A stretch of 18,547 nt of DNA, from the NCBI GenBank assembly GCA_025451425.1, contig JANWKK010000105.1, forward strand, positions 1-18,547, given 5' to 3'. The position numbers and the translations under genes are program-made. The notes beneath the pieces are model-generated. The model had not been told where the DNA came from, ran no database searches, and worked only from the letters and a program-made list of their open reading frames with translations. The stretch is from Gemmatimonadaceae bacterium. GTDB taxonomy: Bacteria; Gemmatimonadota; Gemmatimonadetes; Gemmatimonadales; Gemmatimonadaceae. Each line of letters begins with the position of its first letter. Within the stretch, counting starts at the first letter, position 1. Positions 1 to 9,400 of the stretch are shown here, in pieces.

Positions 1-606
1 AGTCAGCCCGGGTGAGATCCCGGGAACGGGCGTGAGCAAGCCACTTCCTGCCGCCGAGAGCACGTCGTTATTGCCAATCCAAACAGTCGCGAACGTCGGG
101 TTGGCTGCACGCGCGCGCTGCACCTGATCCTGCCCGCCAAGAATGAGTTGGGTGAGCAGATTTGAAAATGGCGTACCGGCGGGCGCGTCCGGATCGAACG
201 AGGTAGCACCGGGAACGGCCACGTTGTTGAGAATGGCGACGGTGTTGCCGCGTAGAAAGCACGAATTGCTCGTGCTCGCCGGGAAGCTCGGCGGGGTGAC
301 GCGTGTCTGGTTATTAAAATTATCAATCGGCGGAGGGCAACCGGGCTTCGCAATCGACGCGTAGGCGTAGCGCGTGCCCATCTGGCCGGCCAGGAGCTTG
401 GCGTAGCTCTGCTGTTGCGTCGAGTCGTTGATACCGCCCGACTGGTAGCCGGCGGTGATGCTGTTGCCTAACGCGACATAGCTCTGGAAGATGCCATTGC
501 CCTGCGTCGGCTTCGGACCAAGGACTTTGGCGCTGTGGTCCGTGCACGCGGCGGCGCCGAACAGGACGAGCACCGCCGTGCCACGTAGCAGAATTCTATT
601 CGTCAT
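1..606 (-). CDS. SGNH/GDSL-family hydrolase lipoprotein (C-terminus cut off by window edge)
   Basis: The frame is open from an ATG at 606 to the window edge, giving the first 202 residues. The N-terminus is a lipoprotein signal: a short basic start, a hydrophobic stretch, then a lipobox-like GAAAC with the lipidation Cys at about residue 21. SGNH blocks are visible. Block I reads ALGNSITAG, with the presumed nucleophile Ser49 and GNS in place of GDS. A block II-like VPGATS carries Gly133. Block III is GNND at 178-181, with the oxyanion Asn180. The catalytic Asp-His near the C-terminus lies outside the window. The family hydrolyses esters of lipids, acyl groups or carbohydrates; the substrate here is unknown. 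A Shine-Dalgarno GGGGAG (615-620) lies 8 nt before the ATG. The gene starts 24 bp after the FadL-like gene stops, so the two are probably cotranscribed. It would be membrane-anchored and face the periplasm or cell surface. Family assignment is firm; specificity is not. Confidence 0.85.
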   Translation of the reverse strand, partial: MTNRILLRGTAVLVLFGAAACTDHSAKVLGPKPTQGNGIFQSYVALGNSITAGYQSGGINDSTQQQSYAKLLAGQMGTRYAYASIAKPGCPPPIDNFNNQTRVTPPSFPASTSNSCFLRGNTVAILNNVAVPGATSFDPDAPAGTPFSNLLTQLILGGQDQVQRARAANPTFATVWIGNNDVLSAAGSGLLTPVPGISPGLT

Positions 607-614
607 TCGGAAGT

Positions 615-620
615 CTCCCC
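615..620 (-). promoter_or_regulatory. Shine-Dalgarno site of the SGNH hydrolase gene
   Basis: On the minus strand this reads GGGGAG, 8 nt before the ATG at 606. It lies in the 24-bp gap after the FadL-like stop and fixes the start of the edge-truncated gene. Confidence 0.7.
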
Positions 621-630
621 GAAGCACGGT

Positions 631-2067
631 TCAAAAGGCGCTCTTGATGCCCAGCGCGAAGATGTTCGCGGTGAGCGAATACTTGCCGCTGTTGAGCTGG
701 GCCGCGGTCTGCGACTCGCTCGTACGTTCGACGATGCGGCCGCGCCGGCCTGGCGTGGTCACGAGCACGTAGCCGCCGTCGAGAACAACGTTGTGCCACG
801 ACGCCGTCGTGAAGCCTAGCGTGTAATTCGCGCGGTCCTGTTCCGGGAGCAACGGCGTGACAGTCTCGTCCGGCGCGGCGCGCGTGACACCGGCGAACCC
901 ACCGCGCACGTGCCAGCTGTTAGTAAACTTGTACTCCGCCCCAAGGCGGAGTGCCGACGAGTTGTTGTAATCTTCGATCAACACCGAGCTCGGTGTCGCG
1001 GTATTCGAGAAAGTGATCGGCAGACTCTTGAAGCTCGAGTACGCGATCAGCGCATAGTCGGCCTCGAGCTCCCAATTCTGGAATCCTGTATACGCGAAGC
1101 CCACCTGGAACTGCGCCGGGTGGTTGATCTTCGTGCTCACCTTCTGCGATGAAAGCGGTCCGCCCGACGCGAAGGCGGCCTTGAGCAGCGTGAGAGTGTC
1201 GACCTGCGCACCAGCGCCGACCAGCGCTGGGCCCGCTGGATTTGCCGGATTCGGAATCGCCGCCGGGATCACGAGATTCGTCGCTACCTGCGAGAAAGTC
1301 GCGTCCGCATTGTCATACTTGAAGCTCATCGGTGTCATAAAGCGGGCGCCGAACGTCCAGTTCGGCGAGAGCCTTCCCTGTACGCCGATATGCAAGCCGT
1401 AACCCCACGCACTGCCCTTCAACGTCGCTTGTGCAAATTCCGTTTGCTGCGCGATGCCGAGCGCGGCGAAGGTGACTGACTTACCGCCCACGGTGAACGG
1501 TAAGACCTGCTGCGACAGATCGACTGCTTGAATGAGCTCGACATGCGAGTGGCCGATGATCGGGCCGCCGCCGACGCTCCAGTTCGAATCGATCTGATAC
1601 GCAATATTGGGCTGAACATAAATCGTCTGCAGCGACGCTTTCTTGGCTTCGAATCGGCCGGGGAAGTCGTCGTGCCACTGCGACGTCAAGCCGTATGGGA
1701 CATACAGGCCGCCGCCGAACGCCCATTTACTCGACGGATTGCGATATGTCACGAACGCATTAGGGACGATCGAGGTCCCCACGTCCGCCTTGAATGTCTG
1801 GAATGTCGTATCCTGAACGAACTTGCCGTTAAGGGCGATTGCGGCTGCTCCCAGATCCCACTTCCAGCCGGAGAGCCCCGCCACTGCTGCTGGATTCCAG
1901 TAGATCGCCGACGCGTCGTGACAGCCCGTCGCGACAGCGGCGTAGCCGCGACCCAGTCCGCAGGTGCTGATCTCGTTGAGACCGAAGCCCTGCGCGCGCG
2001 CGACGGCGCTCGAGGTTGAGAGTACTAGCAATGCCATCCAATACCGTGAGCCACGGCGGAGCTGCAT
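631..2067 (-). CDS. OmpP1/FadL-family outer-membrane transport protein
   Basis: This protein of 478 residues is a predicted FadL-type beta-barrel that lets hydrophobic substrates such as long-chain fatty acids cross the outer membrane. A Sec signal peptide (basic start, hydrophobic core, ending near ARAQ) is followed by mature GFGLNE. The family hallmarks come next: an STCGLGRGYAAVA segment and the NPA motif (about residues 58-60) in AIYWNPAAVAGL. These form the N-terminal plug in known FadL structures. Alternating beta-strand sequence fills the rest, and the chain ends in Phe, typical of outer-membrane barrels. Two ATGs compete. The one at 2073 touches the Shine-Dalgarno GGAGG with no spacer, whereas the one at 2067 sits 6 nt from it and is preferred. 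The longer form adds only two residues. The SGNH lipoprotein gene follows 24 bp downstream, suggesting that released acyl products may be imported. Transport specificity is inferred from the family only. Confidence 0.9.
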   Translation of the reverse strand: MQLRRGSRYWMALLVLSTSSAVARAQGFGLNEISTCGLGRGYAAVATGCHDASAIYWNPAAVAGLSGWKWDLGAAAIALNGKFVQDTTFQTFKADVGTSIVPNAFVTYRNPSSKWAFGGGLYVPYGLTSQWHDDFPGRFEAKKASLQTIYVQPNIAYQIDSNWSVGGGPIIGHSHVELIQAVDLSQQVLPFTVGGKSVTFAALGIAQQTEFAQATLKGSAWGYGLHIGVQGRLSPNWTFGARFMTPMSFKYDNADATFSQVATNLVIPAAIPNPANPAGPALVGAGAQVDTLTLLKAAFASGGPLSSQKVSTKINHPAQFQVGFAYTGFQNWELEADYALIAYSSFKSLPITFSNTATPSSVLIEDYNNSSALRLGAEYKFTNSWHVRGGFAGVTRAAPDETVTPLLPEQDRANYTLGFTTASWHNVVLDGGYVLVTTPGRRGRIVERTSESQTAAQLNSGKYSLTANIFALGIKSAF

Positions 2068-2073
2068 GTTCAT

Positions 2074-2078
2074 CCTCC
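2074..2078 (-). promoter_or_regulatory. Shine-Dalgarno that decides the fadL-like start
   Basis: The minus strand reads GGAGG directly against the ATG at 2073 and 6 nt before the ATG at 2067. Normal spacing favours the second ATG. Confidence 0.7.
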
Positions 2079-2087
2079 GGTGAAGGG

Positions 2088-2112
2088 CGCGAGCGTTGGT
2101 GGGACGCTCGTG
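2088..2112 (-). other. 5'-UTR hairpin before the FadL-like gene
   Basis: A perfect 7-bp inverted repeat, CGAGCGT (2090-2096) and ACGCTCG (2104-2110), encloses a 7-nt loop. A G-T pair and one more G-C pair extend it to 9 bp. It ends about 10 nt upstream of the GGAGG site in the leader of the minus-strand gene. It could affect mRNA stability or translation. No T-run follows, so it is not an intrinsic terminator. The rest of the gap (2113-2257) shows only a TATATT -10-like hexamer at 2211-2216 on the minus strand with no convincing -35. Confidence 0.4.
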
Positions 2113-2257
2113 GCGATTGCACTCGCTAACCGTGCGCGTCGCCGTTTCGAGATGCCGCTGAGGTGAGCACAGTCAGACTGCTGATTTGCGGTCGTCGCAA
2201 GTCGGCGCGGAATATAAGAAGGGGCGCGCAGGATTGCTCGCTAACGTTCGCCGCTAC

Positions 2258-5221
2258 TTAAGGACGGAAGGAAATGACCCCGTACGCGCGAGTCTGGTCT
2301 GCAAACGGCGCATCGAGCGAATACGCGACACCGATCAGGAGTCGAGCAGTGGGCGTACCGAGAACCGCCAATGCCGACTGATTCAGTTCGAAATCAACCC
2401 CGGCAACTCGATGCCAGATTTCGAATCGCTCGACGCCCACGCGTGTACTTCCGCCCCAAAAAAATGGCGTTAGGCCAGCGATGCTCGTTGCCGCACGATA
2501 AATGAGTAGTTGATCGCCAGTTGCCACGGTGGCGGGCAACGCCGGCATGAACGCCCGCTGACTCAGGATCGCCGCCGGCGTCAGTGTCGAGGCGAGACCC
2601 CCGATGCTGAAGAGCTCGAATGCGGGCGCGTCGCTCGAGACGCGCCCATAGCTGCCACTGAGATCGAGTGGGATGGTGTAATCAGTCCCAATATGCACTC
2701 CCGCCGACACGAGCTCGCGATCGAACGCATCGCCAGCCGTCTGTCCTATAGTTCCATGCACCGCCATGGATTCCGATACAAGGAACTCGTCGCCGATCTG
2801 CCGAAACGCGGCGCGCACCTCGGCGAAGCCGAGATAGCGCCCGAAGCCGATCTCGATAGGCAGCGGCGGTTTCTGCGTGACCCATTCCGGCGAAACCCCT
2901 GCGCTGAGCCGCGCGCCCCAGGCGTCGAAGGCGCGCGCATAATCGATCGAGAAGGAGCCACCGCGAATGTCGGTCGCGATGGGAAGTGCTGCGGGAAGTT
3001 CGAGCGATCGACTGTCACTCTGTGCGACGAAGCCGGCGAGATGCAGCTCCGGTCGTTCGCCACGCCAAACTCCTTCCATCGAGCCGCCATGCCACGCGTC
3101 TCCACTTCCGAGCGCGCCCTGAGCAAGTATCGACAACCGTCCGACGACATCGGTATTGAGGAGCGCGAGTGTGGCCTCGCGGCCGGTCGTGCCAATGCTC
3201 GTCGCGGGAAACCAGCGCGTAGTGCGCGGGCCGACGCCGTAGCTCGAAGGCGGCGTTATCGGTGACGGCGCGAACGCTCGCACGAAGGTCCCCGGCGACA
3301 CGACGACAGGAATGAGCCGCGAATCGAAGAGCGGCGACGACTGCTCGGCGAGCGGCGTCGGCGAGGCGAGACGGCGGACGTCGTAGCCGAGAGAATGCAG
3401 GGTGAGGAACCAGAGCGAGCCATCGGCGACGTTAGGCTCTGGCGCAATCGCGGCGCCCGTCACGCGTGTGAGCGCGCGCGCAACGGGTGCGCCGGCGGAG
3501 GCGAAATCGAGCCGCTCGAGGTCGGCCGTTCCGCCGCGATCGCTGACGACGACGAGCGACGTCGGCCCGAGCCAGGACGGATCGAAGCGATTTGCGCCGT
3601 CCTCAGGATCGACGAATCGCGGTAGACTGCCACTCGCATCGAGCAGAGCTATCCGCCAACGATTGTCGCGCTGGAGCGCGACTGCGATCGCCTTTCCGTC
3701 TGGTGACCAGCGAGGGCGGGCGTACGACGTAAGTACGTCGCCGGCGGCGACCACTCGAACGGCTCCGCTGCTCAGATCGACGGTCACGACATCGCAATGG
3801 CCGCCGCGGCAGCGGAGCGCGACAGCGCGTCGTCCATCCGGAGACGGATCGGCATCGCGAACGCCGGCATGATTCGTTAGGCGACGCACGTTCCGGCGCT
3901 CGATATCCCAGAGATAGAGCTCTGGCTCGAGCGAGCCATCAGGCTGCCGGGTGGCACGCCACAGCAGCAGTCGCTTACCGTCCAACATCCAGCGCGGATC
4001 CTCGAATCCTCGGCCGTCACGAGCCATGAGGGTTGCGAGCGAGCGCTTCGGCAGCGGATAGATCCGGCGAGCCGGGACGTCCTGCGGGTCGCGCCGCAGC
4101 AGACGCTCGCGTGCTTTCCTCTCGAGAGTGTCGGGTTCCGGCGTCGTGCTCCACACGACCACCCGCGGCAGAAGCCCGAATGGCCGGAGCACGAGCGCTG
4201 CCAGCTTACCGTCCCTGGAGATGGTCGGATCGCCGGTGGCGCGTACCAGATGCTGCACCATTTCGCCCTCGACGAGCCCCACGCGCGTGAGAGTGCTGTC
4301 GATGCCGACGGCGTCGGCCGTGACCTCGGCGCGAAAGCGATCATAAAGGACGGCGGGCGGATTGCCGTACACGCCGATGAACGCTTCATCGAAGCTGCGA
4401 TTCACGCGCGCGGTGAGTCGTCGCCAGACGTCGACAAGGGACGAATCACCGTTTCGCCGCGCGAGCCACTCGAGAAAGGCCGACCCGGCGAGATAGGCGA
4501 AATCGCCGCCTTCGAAGTCGCTCCAGTTGTTGAGCTGCGCGTAGTTAGGCAAGCGACCTTCGATCGCCCACTGTCGCAATGTCGCTGGCCGCCAAACTCC
4601 GTGTGGACGTCCCGTGCCGGTGACGACGCCTTCGATGTAGGTCGCATACCCCTCGATGACCCAGCGCGGCGATCGATACGCAATCGGACCGACCGCGAGT
4701 GGCGCGAGATGCCACATTGTTCGTGTGAAAGGATTGCGCGAGGGTCTCGTTAGGTGGGCAATATGGCCGAACTCGTGCGTGGCGAGCATCTCGCCCCAGG
4801 TCCGAAATTGGCCGATGTCCTCGCGTGGGTCGGGAGGCGAGGCCCAAAAAACGATCACCGGATGATCGAGGATCGGGAACGCGAAGCCATTGGAGATGTC
4901 GAACGGGTCCTCGATGACGATTTGGACGCGCTGCGGAGGCGCGTAGCCGACGAGGCGCGTCACGGCGGTATCGACGGCGGGCAAGCGTGCGGCGACGAAT
5001 TGCGCCCAGCTCGCGAGTCGTGACGGGTAGTGCACGTCGAATTGACCCGCGTGCACCGTATGCCAGCTCAGCCAAGGCCGCTCGAAGAGTTGAGCAGCGA
5101 GAGGCCGCGTAAGAAATCCGAGAAAGAGCAGGGCGCCGAAGCAAAAGGCACAGGCGCGGCCGAAAAGACAAAGGGACGGGCAGCGAGGCCCGTCCCATCG
5201 AGTGCGGCGATCGCCGAGCAT
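2258..5221 (-). CDS. Exported gluzincin-like metallopeptidase with TolB-like propeller and beta-rich C-terminus
   Basis: This protein of 987 residues appears to have three parts. A hydrophobic signal segment ends near PLAAQ (about residue 44). Residues about 45-300 contain the zinc-peptidase signature HEFGH (149-153) and, 37 residues after its second His, EGYATYIEG with Glu190. This resembles the peptidase-MA/M1-like pattern HExxH...EGxA. Residues about 330-620 hold WD40/TolB-like repeats, seen as recurring DPSPDGRR- and RWSPDGKAI-type strands. The last 350 residues are rich in alternating strands and end YGVISFRP, which may be an outer-membrane barrel. A longer start at 5290 exists. I prefer the ATG at 5221 because GGTGAG lies 6 nt upstream and overlaps the stop of the preceding small gene, suggesting translational coupling. 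The substrate is unknown. The motifs are seen directly; the barrel and surface location are inference. Confidence 0.75.
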   Translation of the reverse strand: MLGDRRTRWDGPRCPSLCLFGRACAFCFGALLFLGFLTRPLAAQLFERPWLSWHTVHAGQFDVHYPSRLASWAQFVAARLPAVDTAVTRLVGYAPPQRVQIVIEDPFDISNGFAFPILDHPVIVFWASPPDPREDIGQFRTWGEMLATHEFGHIAHLTRPSRNPFTRTMWHLAPLAVGPIAYRSPRWVIEGYATYIEGVVTGTGRPHGVWRPATLRQWAIEGRLPNYAQLNNWSDFEGGDFAYLAGSAFLEWLARRNGDSSLVDVWRRLTARVNRSFDEAFIGVYGNPPAVLYDRFRAEVTADAVGIDSTLTRVGLVEGEMVQHLVRATGDPTISRDGKLAALVLRPFGLLPRVVVWSTTPEPDTLERKARERLLRRDPQDVPARRIYPLPKRSLATLMARDGRGFEDPRWMLDGKRLLLWRATRQPDGSLEPELYLWDIERRNVRRLTNHAGVRDADPSPDGRRAVALRCRGGHCDVVTVDLSSGAVRVVAAGDVLTSYARPRWSPDGKAIAVALQRDNRWRIALLDASGSLPRFVDPEDGANRFDPSWLGPTSLVVVSDRGGTADLERLDFASAGAPVARALTRVTGAAIAPEPNVADGSLWFLTLHSLGYDVRRLASPTPLAEQSSPLFDSRLIPVVVSPGTFVRAFAPSPITPPSSYGVGPRTTRWFPATSIGTTGREATLALLNTDVVGRLSILAQGALGSGDAWHGGSMEGVWRGERPELHLAGFVAQSDSRSLELPAALPIATDIRGGSFSIDYARAFDAWGARLSAGVSPEWVTQKPPLPIEIGFGRYLGFAEVRAAFRQIGDEFLVSESMAVHGTIGQTAGDAFDRELVSAGVHIGTDYTIPLDLSGSYGRVSSDAPAFELFSIGGLASTLTPAAILSQRAFMPALPATVATGDQLLIYRAATSIAGLTPFFWGGSTRVGVERFEIWHRVAGVDFELNQSALAVLGTPTARLLIGVAYSLDAPFADQTRAYGVISFRP

Positions 5222-5228
5222 CACACGC

Positions 5229-5450
5229 TCACCGCGAAGCTTCGCGCTCCATCTGACGTTCTGTTCCGCGACCGCGCCGGCGCGCGACAAAATCCATCAA
5301 CCACGTTTGCGGGATAAGGAAGAGCGGCGTGAGAAAGAATCCGAGGAGCGTGTTCAGCCAGATGAGCGCGATGTAAAATGCGCCAAGCGCCACGCCAACC
5401 CACAATGTTCCAAGCGGACCATGCGATTCCACGAGAGGCTCCGGTTGCAT
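5229..5450 (-). CDS. Small two-helix membrane protein of unknown function
   Basis: This 73-residue frame has two strongly hydrophobic stretches, about residues 14-32 (GTLWVGVALGAFYIALIWL) and 36-55, separated by an Asn-Thr turn. A basic tail follows (RRRGRG), which suggests a cytoplasmic C-terminus. I do not recognise the family. It is probably real because the hydrophobic pattern is clear, it ends 7 bp before the metallopeptidase start, and its stop overlaps that gene's ribosome-binding site. The start is uncertain. The ATG at 5450 has no good Shine-Dalgarno. A GTG at 5432 has GGAG 6 nt upstream. A GTG at 5519 would give 96 residues but overlaps tilS. It may assist export or membrane anchoring of its neighbour, which is a guess from position only. 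Confidence 0.55.
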   Translation of the reverse strand: MQPEPLVESHGPLGTLWVGVALGAFYIALIWLNTLLGFFLTPLFLIPQTWLMDFVARRRGRGTERQMEREASR

Positions 5451-5473
5451 CGGTGCGAGGAAGATAGAGAAGC

Positions 5474-6811
5474 GTGGGCGAACCGCAAAGTAGTATGACA
5501 CTCGCGCGGCGGGTGACACGAGCGCTGCCGCAATCGGGAAGCGTCGTCCTCGCTGTCTCCGGTGGGCTGGATTCCATGGCTCTGCTGGATCTGGCTGCTA
5601 GCGCCGGCCGACGTCGCCGCTGCGCGCTGATGGTCGCGACGTTCGATCACGCGTCGGGAACGCATAGCTCTCGGGCGGCGGCGTTTGTCGCGCGATCAGC
5701 GCTCGACTACGGAATCCCCGTCGTCGTTGGACGCGCGGATCATGTCGCGCGAAGCGAGGCGGCGTGGCGCGCGGCGCGCTGGCAGTTCTTACGATCAATT
5801 GCAGCCGCGACGCATGCGAGGATCGTCACCGCGCACACTCGCGACGATCAGGTCGAGACGGTTCTGATGCGCGCGATGCGTGATGCCGGCGCGAGAGGGT
5901 TGGCCGGACTTCGAGCGCCGTCCGACGTACTTCGTCCATTGATCGACGTGCGGCGCACCGACCTCGAGGCGTATGCAAAAGCGCGCGGACTGAAGTGGGT
6001 CGACGATCCCACGAACCGGCACTCAGCACATCTTCGCAATCGCATTCGACGCGACCTGCTCCCAGCGCTCGTACGTGCGCGTTCGGACTTTGACGCGGAA
6101 TTGATCGAGATCGGCGAGCGAGCGGCCGCGTGGCGACGGGATCTTGCCGCGATGGTCGAGCGCATGGTGCCGTTCGAAGTGAGCCAGTGCGAAAACGGTG
6201 TGAGACAATTGGACGTCAGCGCGGCGGAATTGATGAAATACTCACGGCGCTCGCTTCGGGTCACTTGGCCAGAGCTCGCATCCCGAGCGGGTGTCACCCT
6301 CGATCGGCGCGGAACTCAGCGCGCGGTGGAGCTCACCGAATCAGGAAAGGTGGGTCGTCGCATCCAGCTCTCGGGTGGTTGGGAGCTCATTCGGTCACGC
6401 ACGCAATTCGAGTTGCGGGCAACGACCGCGACCGAGGCGTCGGAGGAAACCATTCGTCTGCTCGCACCGCCGATGACCTGGGACCGATGGGCTTTTGCTC
6501 AGGTTGAGTCGACGCCCTCGCGGGATGTTTGGTGCTTCGCGGTACCGAGCGGGGACTCACTTTCCATCCGGGCATGGCGGCCTGGCGACAGATTGACAAT
6601 TCGTCAGGGCGAGCGCCTCGTTGCGCGTAAGGTGAAGTACTTTTTATCTGATGCGGGTATCTCCGGACACATCCGTGCGAGGTGGCCCGTAGTCCTCGCC
6701 GGGAACGAGATCGTCTGGATTCCTGGTGTTCGCCGCAGCGACGCGGCAACCGTACGGTCCGGTGGGCCGGTTGTGATGTACGCCTGTGACTATCTCGATC
6801 GCCGATCCTAG
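5474..6811 (+). CDS. tilS: tRNA(Ile)-lysidine synthase
   Basis: TilS modifies C34 of the CAU-anticodon isoleucine tRNA to lysidine, using ATP and lysine, so that it reads AUA and is charged with Ile. The 445-residue protein has the PP-loop SGGLDS (29-34), HTRDDQVET (121-129), DDPTN (177-181) and HLRNRIR (186-192), all typical of TilS. A C-terminal substrate-binding domain contains RAWRPGDRLTIRQG and KVKYFLSDAGI. The usual NHGLR-type motif after the PP-loop is replaced by FDHASGTHS (57-65). The start is GTG at 5474, behind a purine-rich AGGAAGATAGAGAAG. An ATG at 5495 is the alternative and lacks a clear Shine-Dalgarno. It overlaps hpt by 26 bp. Tandem tilS-hpt-ftsH is a common bacterial order. 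IleRS, which charges the modified tRNA, is encoded at the far end of the same gene run. Confidence 0.93.
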   Translation: MGEPQSSMTLARRVTRALPQSGSVVLAVSGGLDSMALLDLAASAGRRRRCALMVATFDHASGTHSSRAAAFVARSALDYGIPVVVGRADHVARSEAAWRAARWQFLRSIAAATHARIVTAHTRDDQVETVLMRAMRDAGARGLAGLRAPSDVLRPLIDVRRTDLEAYAKARGLKWVDDPTNRHSAHLRNRIRRDLLPALVRARSDFDAELIEIGERAAAWRRDLAAMVERMVPFEVSQCENGVRQLDVSAAELMKYSRRSLRVTWPELASRAGVTLDRRGTQRAVELTESGKVGRRIQLSGGWELIRSRTQFELRATTATEASEETIRLLAPPMTWDRWAFAQVESTPSRDVWCFAVPSGDSLSIRAWRPGDRLTIRQGERLVARKVKYFLSDAGISGHIRARWPVVLAGNEIVWIPGVRRSDAATVRSGGPVVMYACDYLDRRS

Positions 6812-7337
6812 ACTATCCGGTCGCGTGGTGCGCCGGATTGTGTTCAATCAGCAGCAAATCGCGACACGTGTGCGCGAGATGGGCGATGAGATCGCCCAAG
6901 CGTATCCAGATGGAGATCTGCTCGTCCTCGGCCTATTGAAGGGGAGCTTTATATTCCTCAGTGATCTGGTGCGGGAAATCCTTCGTCCGCTTCAGATCGA
7001 TTTCCTCGTTGCGGCGAGTTACGGAGACTCGACAGTGTCGAGCGGTACCGTAAAGCTCGTTTATGATCCGGAAACCGAATTGAGGGGTAAGCATATTCTC
7101 CTGGTGGAAGACATCGTTGACACTGGGCGAACCCTGAACCGATTGATGAACATTCTTCAGGCACGGAAACCGCGTTCTGTGGAGATCTGCGCGTTACTGC
7201 ACAAGCACGTAGCGGCTGAGCTCCGGTACCCGACTCGCTTTGTTGGGTTTGACGCGCCGAACGAGTTCTTGGTCGGATACGGGTTGGATCACGCGGAAAA
7301 TTTCCGTCACCTTCCGTACATAGCGAGCTTGCAGTAG
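6786..7337 (+). CDS. hpt: Hypoxanthine phosphoribosyltransferase
   Basis: This 183-residue cytosolic enzyme joins hypoxanthine (and usually guanine) to PRPP to make IMP or GMP. The PRPP-binding signature VEDIVDTG is at 107-114, the LKGSFIFLSDL segment at 51-61, and the purine-site region VGFDAPNEFLVGYGLD at 153-168. Length and motif spacing are normal for the family. The GTG start at 6786 lies inside the end of tilS and has no strong Shine-Dalgarno. A GTG at 6825 is possible but would remove N-terminal residues. The stop TAG abuts the ftsH ATG with no gap. With the purine nucleoside phosphorylase further down the same strand it would form a two-step salvage route from nucleoside to nucleotide. 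Confidence 0.93.
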   Translation: MTISIADPRLSGRVVRRIVFNQQQIATRVREMGDEIAQAYPDGDLLVLGLLKGSFIFLSDLVREILRPLQIDFLVAASYGDSTVSSGTVKLVYDPETELRGKHILLVEDIVDTGRTLNRLMNILQARKPRSVEICALLHKHVAAELRYPTRFVGFDAPNEFLVGYGLDHAENFRHLPYIASLQ

Positions 7338-9323
<1,986 letters not shown>

Positions 9324-9329
9324 TAATCG

Positions 9330-9370
9330 GCGGGGGCGCGGGGCGTGCTGTTTGTTCCCGCATCCCCCGC
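9330..9370 (+). other. GC-rich intercistronic hairpin between ftsH and folP
   Basis: GCGGGGG (9330-9336) pairs with CCCCCGC (9364-9370). Inside it GCGGG (9338-9342) pairs with CCCGC (9357-9361), leaving a C/AT internal bulge and a 14-nt loop containing TTTGTT. This is 12 perfect pairs in the 77-bp ftsH-folP gap. No U-run follows, so it fits an mRNA processing, stability or pausing element better than an intrinsic terminator. Confidence 0.45.
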
Positions 9371-9390
9371 TCCGCATCCCGCAGGGAGTG

Positions 9391-9395
9391 AGGAG
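9391..9395 (+). promoter_or_regulatory. Shine-Dalgarno of folP, placed before an ATT codon
   Basis: AGGAG lies 5 nt before ATT at 9401 (2 nt before another ATT at 9398). No ATG, GTG or TTG in the folP frame lies between here and the internal ATG at 9464, so this site argues for ATT initiation. Confidence 0.6.
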
Positions 9396-9400
9396 CAATT

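Noticed and set aside
2071..2073. First ATG of the FadL-like gene as start
   Set aside because: The Shine-Dalgarno touches it with no spacer; the ATG 6 nt further on has normal spacing.
2510..3265. A 251-codon plus-strand frame inside the metallopeptidase gene
   Set aside because: It is Arg-rich with no domain, while the opposite strand carries a coherent exported protein.
5222..5290. A 23-residue longer N-terminus for the metallopeptidase
   Set aside because: It would overlap the small membrane gene and lengthen the signal peptide; the ATG at 5221 has a suitable GGTGAG.
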